This document shows, one piece after another, positions 58,375-64,000 of a DNA stretch of 64,000 nt. The notes beneath the pieces were generated by a model that worked only from the letters and a program-made list of their open reading frames with translations, was not told the DNA's origin and did no database searches. The translations under genes and the position numbers were made by a program. The stretch is from Pseudomonas koreensis (GTDB taxonomy: Bacteria; Pseudomonadota; Gammaproteobacteria; Pseudomonadales; Pseudomonadaceae). Each line of letters opens with the position of its first letter. Position 1 is the first letter of the stretch. The stretch is from the NCBI RefSeq assembly GCF_012986595.1, contig NZ_JAAQYM010000001.1:558001-622000 (forward strand), read 5' to 3'.

Positions 58375-61300
58375 TCAACGGTATTGGAGGAAGACGTTGT
58401 CTCGCCCGAACTGGTCACGCAGGGCTTGAATCAAGGCATCCGCCGGGTCGATTCGCCAGGTCTCGCCAAACTGCAGCAAGGTCTTCGCATCGGGGCTGGT
58501 GTACTCCATGGTGATCGGGCACGCCCCGCGATGACGCTTGAGCAACTCACCCAACCAGCGTAGCTGATCGCCCTTCAGGTCTTGAGTCTGCAGCTTCAAA
58601 CGCAGGCTCTCGGCCAGATTGGTGCGCGCATCTTCCATGCTCATCACGCGCTTGACCCGCAGGCGCAGGCCGCCGGAGAAGTCGTCGTTGCTGACCTCGC
58701 CTTCGACCACCACCATCGCATCGGTCTGCAATAGCGACTGCGCGGAGTGGAACGCATCGGCGAACAGCGACGCTTCGATCCGTCCCGAGCGGTCGTCAAG
58801 GGTGATGAAACCCATCTTGTCGCCCTTCTTGTTCTTCATCACACGCAGGGCAATGATCATCCCCGCCACGGTTTGCGTATCGCGGGCCGGTTTCAGGTCG
58901 ATGATGCGCTGACGGGCGAAACGGCGGATTTCGCCTTCGTATTCGTCGATCGGGTGACCGGTCAGGTACAGGCCCAAAGTGTCTTTCTCACCCTTGAGGC
59001 GTTCCTTGAGGGTCAGCTCCTTGGCCTTGCGGTGGCTTGCATACACATCGGCATCGGCTTCGACGAACAATCCGCCAAACAGGTCGGCATGGCCGCTGTC
59101 GTGGGTGCGAGCAGTTTGTTCGGCGGCCTTGATTGCCTCTTCCATTGCCGCCAGCAGCACGGCGCGGTTGCGGTCGATGTTGGCCTGATAAGCCTTTTGC
59201 TCGTCATGGAAGTACGGCCCCAGACGATCCAGCGCGCCACTGCGGATCAAGCCGTCCAGCGTCCGCTTGTTGATGCGTTTGAGGTCGACACGGGCGCAGA
59301 AATCGAACAGATCCTTGAACGGACCTTCCTGACGCGCCTCGGTGATGGCTTCCACCGGACCTTCACCGACGCCTTTGATCGCGCCGAGGCCATAGACGAT
59401 GCGGCCGTCGTCGTTCACCGTGAACTTGAACTCCGAAGTGTTCACGTCCGGCGCGTCGAGGCGCAGCTTCATCGTGCGCACTTCCTCGATCAAGGTCACG
59501 ACCTTGTCGGTGTTGTGCATATCCGCCGAGAGTACCGCGGCCATGAACGGCGCCGGGTAGTGAGCTTTCAGCCAGGCGGTCTGGTAGGACACCAGGCCGT
59601 AAGCGGCGGAGTGGGATTTGTTGAAGCCGTAACCGGCGAATTTCTCTACCAGGTCGAAAATGTTACCGGCGAGGTCGGCATCGATATTGTTGGTCGCGCA
59701 ACCCTCAATGAAACCGCCGCGTTGCTTGGCCATTTCCTCGGGTTTCTTCTTACCCATGGCTCGCCGCAGCATGTCCGCACCACCGAGGGTGTAACCGGCC
59801 ATGACCTGGGCAATCTGCATCACCTGTTCCTGATACAGGATGATGCCATACGTCGGCGCCAATACCGGCTTGAGGCCTTCGTACTGGTAGTCCGAGTGCG
59901 GGTACGCCAGTTCGGCGCGACCGTGCTTACGGTTGATGAAGTCGTCCACCATGCCGGACTGCAGCGGGCCCGGGCGGAACAGCGCTACCAGTGCGATCAA
60001 GTCTTCCAGGCAGTCGGGCTTGAGCTTTTTGATCAGCTCTTTCATGCCGCGCGATTCAAGCTGGAACACCGCCGTGGTTTCGGCTTTTTGCAGCAGGTTG
60101 TAGGTCGGCTTGTCGTCGAGCGGGATAAACGCGATGTCCAGCGGCTCTTCGCCGACCTTGGCGCGGTCGCGGTTAATGGTTTTCAGCGCCCAGTCGATGA
60201 TCGTCAGGGTCCGCAGGCCAAGGAAGTCGAACTTCACCAGACCGGCCGCTTCCACGTCGTCCTTGTCGAACTGGGTTACCAGGCCGTCACCGGCCTCGTC
60301 GCAATAGATCGGCGAGAAGTCGGTCAGTTTGGTCGGGGCGATCACCACGCCACCGGCGTGCTTGCCGACGTTACGCACCACGCCTTCAAGCTTGCGCGCC
60401 ATCTCCCAGATTTCCGCCGCCTCTTCATCGACCTTGATGAAATCGCGCAGGATCTCTTCCTGTTCGTAGGCTTTTTCCAGGGTCATGCCGACTTCGAACG
60501 GAATCATCTTCGACAGACGATCCGCCAGGCCGTAGGACTTGCCCTGCACCCGCGCCACGTCACGCACCACAGCCTTGGCGGCCATGGAACCGAAGGTGAT
60601 GATCTGGCTTACCGCGTTGCGGCCGTATTTCTCGGCCACGTAGTCGATCACCCGGTCACGACCGTCCATGCAGAAGTCGACGTCGAAGTCGGGCATCGAG
60701 ACCCGTTCCGGGTTAAGGAAACGTTCGAACAGCAGGTCGTATTCCAGCGGATCGAGGTCGGTGATCTTCTGCACATAAGCCACCAGCGAGCCGGCACCCG
60801 ACCCCCGGCCAGGCCCCACCGGCACGCCGTTGTTCTTGGCCCACTGGATAAAGTCCATCACGATCAGGAAGTAACCGGGGAACCCCATCTGGATGATGAT
60901 ATCCAGCTCGAAATTCAGCCGGTCGACGTAGACCTGACGCTTGGCTTCGTAGTCTTCGGTGGTGTCCTTGGGCAGCAGCACCGCGAGGCGCTCTTCGAGA
61001 CCTTCGAAAGACACTTTGCGGAAGTATTCGTCGATGGTCATGCCATCGGGAATCGGGAAGTTGGGCAGGAAGTGCGTACCCAGCTTCACTTCGATGTTGC
61101 AGCGCTTGGCAATCTCAACGGTGTTTTCGATCGCGTCGGGAATGTCGCTGAACAGCTCGGCCATTTCCTCGGCGCTTTTGAGGTATTGCTGATCGCTGTA
61201 ATTCTTCGAGCGCCGCGGATCGTCGAGGGCGCGGCCTTCGCCGATGCACACGCGGGTTTCGTGGGCCGCGAAGTCTTCCTGCTTGATGAAACGCACATCG

Positions 61301-61896
61301 TTGGTCGCCACCAGCGGCGCGCCGAGCTTGTCGGCCAGCGCCACGGCGCCGTGCAGTTGCTCTTCATCGTTGGGGCGATTGGTGCGCTGGATTTCCAGGT
61401 AGAACCGATCCGGGAACACCGCCATCCAGTCACGCGCCAGAGCCTCGGCCTCGGCCGGGTTGCCACCGATCAGAGCCATGCCGATCTCGCCTTCTTTGGC
61501 GGCGGACAACATGATCAGGCCCTCGTTGGCCTCAGCGACCCACTCGCGCTCGACGATGACCATGCCGTTGCGTTGGCCCTCGATGAAGCCGCGGGAAATC
61601 AACTCAGTGAGATTGCGATAGCCCTTGGCGTTCATCACCAACAGGCTGAGCCGGCTCAGCGGTGCGTCCGGATCCTTGTTCGACAGCCACAGGTCGGCGC
61701 CGCAGATCGGCTTGATGCCCGCGCCCATGGCGTTTTTATAGAATTTGACCAGGGAACACATGTTGTTCTGATCGGTGACCGCCACGGCCGGCATGTTCAT
61801 GCCGGTCAGCGCCTTGACCAGTGGCTTGATCCGCACCAGCCCGTCGACCAGGGAGTATTCAGTGTGCAGGCGTAGATGAACGAATGAAGCCGGCAT
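58375..61896 (-). CDS. dnaE: DNA polymerase III subunit alpha
   Basis: The 1173-residue protein has the N-terminal PHP domain ([20 protein letters not shown]), the catalytic [13 protein letters not shown] acidic motif, the [14 protein letters not shown] loop and a C-terminal OB domain ([20 protein letters not shown]). It is the replicative polymerase. Length and order are those of DnaE1. Confidence 0.98.
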   Translation of the reverse strand: MPASFVHLRLHTEYSLVDGLVRIKPLVKALTGMNMPAVAVTDQNNMCSLVKFYKNAMGAGIKPICGADLWLSNKDPDAPLSRLSLLVMNAKGYRNLTELISRGFIEGQRNGMVIVEREWVAEANEGLIMLSAAKEGEIGMALIGGNPAEAEALARDWMAVFPDRFYLEIQRTNRPNDEEQLHGAVALADKLGAPLVATNDVRFIKQEDFAAHETRVCIGEGRALDDPRRSKNYSDQQYLKSAEEMAELFSDIPDAIENTVEIAKRCNIEVKLGTHFLPNFPIPDGMTIDEYFRKVSFEGLEERLAVLLPKDTTEDYEAKRQVYVDRLNFELDIIIQMGFPGYFLIVMDFIQWAKNNGVPVGPGRGSGAGSLVAYVQKITDLDPLEYDLLFERFLNPERVSMPDFDVDFCMDGRDRVIDYVAEKYGRNAVSQIITFGSMAAKAVVRDVARVQGKSYGLADRLSKMIPFEVGMTLEKAYEQEEILRDFIKVDEEAAEIWEMARKLEGVVRNVGKHAGGVVIAPTKLTDFSPIYCDEAGDGLVTQFDKDDVEAAGLVKFDFLGLRTLTIIDWALKTINRDRAKVGEEPLDIAFIPLDDKPTYNLLQKAETTAVFQLESRGMKELIKKLKPDCLEDLIALVALFRPGPLQSGMVDDFINRKHGRAELAYPHSDYQYEGLKPVLAPTYGIILYQEQVMQIAQVMAGYTLGGADMLRRAMGKKKPEEMAKQRGGFIEGCATNNIDADLAGNIFDLVEKFAGYGFNKSHSAAYGLVSYQTAWLKAHYPAPFMAAVLSADMHNTDKVVTLIEEVRTMKLRLDAPDVNTSEFKFTVNDDGRIVYGLGAIKGVGEGPVEAITEARQEGPFKDLFDFCARVDLKRINKRTLDGLIRSGALDRLGPYFHDEQKAYQANIDRNRAVLLAAMEEAIKAAEQTARTHDSGHADLFGGLFVEADADVYASHRKAKELTLKERLKGEKDTLGLYLTGHPIDEYEGEIRRFARQRIIDLKPARDTQTVAGMIIALRVMKNKKGDKMGFITLDDRSGRIEASLFADAFHSAQSLLQTDAMVVVEGEVSNDDFSGGLRLRVKRVMSMEDARTNLAESLRLKLQTQDLKGDQLRWLGELLKRHRGACPITMEYTSPDAKTLLQFGETWRIDPADALIQALRDQFGRDNVFLQYR

Positions 61897-61927
61897 AGTG
61901 ATCCTGTCCAGTTACATAGAGACAACA

Positions 61928-61949
61928 AGGCCCGGATTGTACCGGGCCT
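61928..61949 (-). terminator. hairpin between rnhB and dnaE
   Basis: A perfect 8-bp stem AGGCCCGG / CCGGGCCT with a 6-base loop, followed on the minus strand by only TGTTG. A weak terminator or transcript-stabilising hairpin. Confidence 0.55.
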
Positions 61950-61972
61950 CGAACAAAACATCAGCCTTGCGA

Positions 61973-62611
61973 CTAAACCTGCGTCAGGCCTTCGAGCGCC
62001 TCGTAAGCCTGACGCACCGGGGCGAACGAGCGCCGGTGAATCGGCGTCGGCCCCAGCCGTGCCAACGCTTCCAGATGAACGGGCGTCGGGTAGCCTTTAT
62101 GACCGCCGATGCCGTAACCCGGATAGATCAATTCGAACGCCGCCATTTCGCGGTCGCGGCTGACCTTGGCCAGAATCGATGCCGCGGCAATTGCCGGGAC
62201 CTTGCCGTCGCCCTGCACCACCGCTTCGGCGCGCATTGGCAATTTCGGGCAGCGGTTACCGTCGATCATCGCCAGTTTCGGCTGCACATGCAGCCCGGCC
62301 ACGGCACGCTGCATGGCGAGCATGGTGGCGTGGAGGATGTTCAGCTCATCGATTTCTTCGACTTCGGCGCGGGCGATGCACCAGCTCAGGGACTTCTCGA
62401 TGATCTCGTCGTAGAGCTTCTCGCGTTTGGCTTCGGTGAGTTTCTTCGAGTCGTTGAGACCGAGGATCGGCCGGTTCGGATCGAGGATCACCGCCGCCGT
62501 CACCACCGCACCGCACAACGGGCCGCGACCGACTTCGTCGACACCGGCCACCAGTTCTTCGACTTCGGCGACCAGGGTGAAATCCAGGCCCATTTGCATC
62601 GTCTTGCTCAT
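61973..62611 (-). CDS. rnhB: ribonuclease HII
   Basis: The 212-residue protein has [17 protein letters not shown] with catalytic Asp-Glu, [19 protein letters not shown] and [14 protein letters not shown] with a further catalytic Asp. It removes ribonucleotides from DNA. It starts where lpxB ends (one-base overlap), so the lpx-rnhB-dnaE group is one operon. Confidence 0.97.
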   Translation of the reverse strand: MSKTMQMGLDFTLVAEVEELVAGVDEVGRGPLCGAVVTAAVILDPNRPILGLNDSKKLTEAKREKLYDEIIEKSLSWCIARAEVEEIDELNILHATMLAMQRAVAGLHVQPKLAMIDGNRCPKLPMRAEAVVQGDGKVPAIAAASILAKVSRDREMAAFELIYPGYGIGGHKGYPTPVHLEALARLGPTPIHRRSFAPVRQAYEALEGLTQV

Positions 62612-63738
62612 TATTTCTGACCGATCAGGTTGAGGACGGCATCCGCCGCCTGATTGGAAGCGTCCAGCCGCAACGTGCGGTGAATCTCGTCGAAGCCACG
62701 GGTCTGCTCTTCGCCACCGTCGATCAGCGGTGACAGGGTCTGTGCCAACGCCTCGACTGTCGCATCATCCTGCAATAATTCCGGCACCAACAGGCGCTGG
62801 GCCAGCAAGTTCGGCAAGGACACATACGGACTCTTGACCATGCGCTTGAGAATCCAGAACGTCAGCGGCGCCAGGCGATACGCAACGACCATCGGCCGCT
62901 TGTACAGCAACGCCTCAAGCGTGGCGGTGCCCGAAGCGATCAATACCGCGTTGCACGCCGCCAGGGCCAGATGGGACTTGCCGTCGAGCAAGGTTACCGG
63001 CAAGTCACGACCCGCGAGCAGTTCTTCGAGCTGCACGCGACGTTCGGCATTGGCACACGGCATGACAAAGCGCAGCCCCGGACGCATGGCCCGCAGGCGC
63101 TCGGCCGTGTCGAGGAACAACGCGCCCAGACGCCCGACTTCACCGCCGCGACTGCCCGGCATCAAGGCGACCAGCGGCCCATCCGGCAGGCCCAGTTCGG
63201 CCCGCGCAGCGGCGCGATCGGCCTCAAGCGGAATGGTGTCGGCCAACGTGTGACCGACGAACCGTACCGGCACGCCCTTCTCTTCGTAGAATTTTGCTTC
63301 GAACGGCAACAGCGTCAGCATCAGGTCGCAGCCTTCGCGAATCTTCAGCACGCGCTTCTGCCGCCACGCCCACACTGACGGGCTGACGTAGTGCACGGTC
63401 TTGATCCCGGCCTGACGCAACTTGAGTTCGATATTGAGGTTGAAATCCGGGGCATCGATGCCGATGAACACATCCGGTTTCTCGGCAATCAACGTGGCGA
63501 TCAGGTCCTTGCGGCGCTTGAGCAACTCGCGCAGCCGCCCGAGCACTTCCACCAGCCCCATGACCGACAGGCGCTCCATGGGGAAGTAGGACGTCAGCCC
63601 CTCAGCCTGCATCAACGGGCCGCCGACGCCGATGAACTCGACTGTCGGGTGTTGCGCCTTGAGCGCGCGCATGAGGCCGGCGCCCAAAATATCACCGGAA
63701 GCTTCGCCCGCCACCAGCGCAATACGCAGACTGGCCAT
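62611..63738 (-). CDS. lpxB: lipid-A-disaccharide synthase
   Basis: The 375-residue protein begins [20 protein letters not shown], the LpxB start, and has [34 protein letters not shown] and [14 protein letters not shown]. It joins two acylated glucosamine units for lipid A. Two bases separate it from lpxA. Confidence 0.97.
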   Translation of the reverse strand: MASLRIALVAGEASGDILGAGLMRALKAQHPTVEFIGVGGPLMQAEGLTSYFPMERLSVMGLVEVLGRLRELLKRRKDLIATLIAEKPDVFIGIDAPDFNLNIELKLRQAGIKTVHYVSPSVWAWRQKRVLKIREGCDLMLTLLPFEAKFYEEKGVPVRFVGHTLADTIPLEADRAAARAELGLPDGPLVALMPGSRGGEVGRLGALFLDTAERLRAMRPGLRFVMPCANAERRVQLEELLAGRDLPVTLLDGKSHLALAACNAVLIASGTATLEALLYKRPMVVAYRLAPLTFWILKRMVKSPYVSLPNLLAQRLLVPELLQDDATVEALAQTLSPLIDGGEEQTRGFDEIHRTLRLDASNQAADAVLNLIGQK

Positions 63739-63740
63739 GA

Positions 63741-64000
63741 TCAGCGGGTGATGCCGCGGGTCGACGACTGGATCGAGTCACGGAACACCGCGACTTCCGG
63801 GAACTGCGCAGAAGGCTCGGCGAGTTCGGCCAGCGCCTGCTCGACGGTCAGCCCCTGGCGATAAACGGTTTTGTACGCACGGCGCAGGGCGTGAATGGCA
63901 TCTTCACTGAAACCGCGACGACGCATGCCTTCGAAGTTCATGCTGCGCGCTTCAGCCGGGTTGCCGAACACCGTCACGAACGCCGGGACGTCCTTGCCGA
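63741..64000 (-). CDS. lpxA: UDP-N-acetylglucosamine acyltransferase (C-terminal part, gene continues beyond window)
   Basis: Only the last ~86 residues are present: (GK)[19 protein letters not shown], then [20 protein letters not shown] and a final STRGITR. These match the C-terminal helical domain of LpxA, the first lipid A enzyme, and the gene directly precedes lpxB. The left-handed helix repeats lie beyond the edge. Confidence 0.93.
   Translation of the reverse strand, partial: GKDVPAFVTVFGNPAEARSMNFEGMRRRGFSEDAIHALRRAYKTVYRQGLTVEQALAELAEPSAQFPEVAVFRDSIQSSTRGITR

Noticed and set aside
58747..61875. 1042-codon open frame on the plus strand
   Set aside because: It is antisense to dnaE; high GC codon bias leaves long open shadow frames. 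Its protein is Val/Gln/His-rich with no recognisable motif.

Overview
The window is chromosomal DNA from a Pseudomonas of the P. fluorescens group. The GC content is high. The housekeeping gene order (LOG gene-recX-recA-cinA ... mutS-fdxA-rsmZ-rpoS-nlpD-pcm-surE-truD-ispF-fghA-adhC-gfnR-ispD-ftsB-eno-kdsA-pyrG-tilS-accA-dnaE-rnhB-lpxB-lpxA) is the conserved Pseudomonas order. REP/REPIN palindromes typical of fluorescent pseudomonads are scattered through it. All positions come from reading the sequence; no database search was run.

Left end (1-4096): the end of a small protein gene, a small ribbon-helix-helix-like gene, a LOG-family nucleotide-binding protein, then recX, recA (with a LexA box) and a CinA/PncC-type deamidase, the last three on the minus strand.

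Middle (4164-38208): a phage-tail bacteriocin (tailocin) locus between cinA and mutS, all on the minus strand and read right to left. It has no capsid, packaging, replication or integrase genes. It begins with a PrtR-type repressor (37474-38208) and a strong promoter whose spacer is a perfect 18-bp palindrome. A secreted NGSFE/DUF642-like cargo gene and a holin follow. Next come two different contractile tails in tandem: a P2/R-pyocin-like module (24504-35882) and a Mu/SfV-like module (14415-24353). The Mu-like module is followed by an array of six tail-fibre genes, each with its own assembly gene (5261-14400). The locus ends with a GH19 endolysin and an Rz/Rz1 spanin pair (the Rz1 gene lies inside Rz). 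One regulator and one split lysis cassette therefore appear to serve two particles. Both modules carry a programmed -1 frameshift site in the tail-assembly chaperone gene (UUUAAAC and UUUUUUC). The Mu-like tape measure is built from seven exact-length 41-residue repeats plus one degenerate copy. Several intrinsic terminators lie inside the operon, including one between fibre pairs 2 and 3 and one inside the endolysin coding sequence.

Right end (38419-64000): mutS and fdxA on the plus strand; the Gac/Rsm small RNA rsmZ with its GacA box on the minus strand; rpoS with the nlpD-pcm-surE-truD-ispF group; glutathione-dependent formaldehyde detoxification (adhC-fghA) with the divergent LysR regulator gfnR; then ispD-ftsB-eno-kdsA-pyrG, tilS, accA, dnaE, rnhB, lpxB and the end of lpxA.
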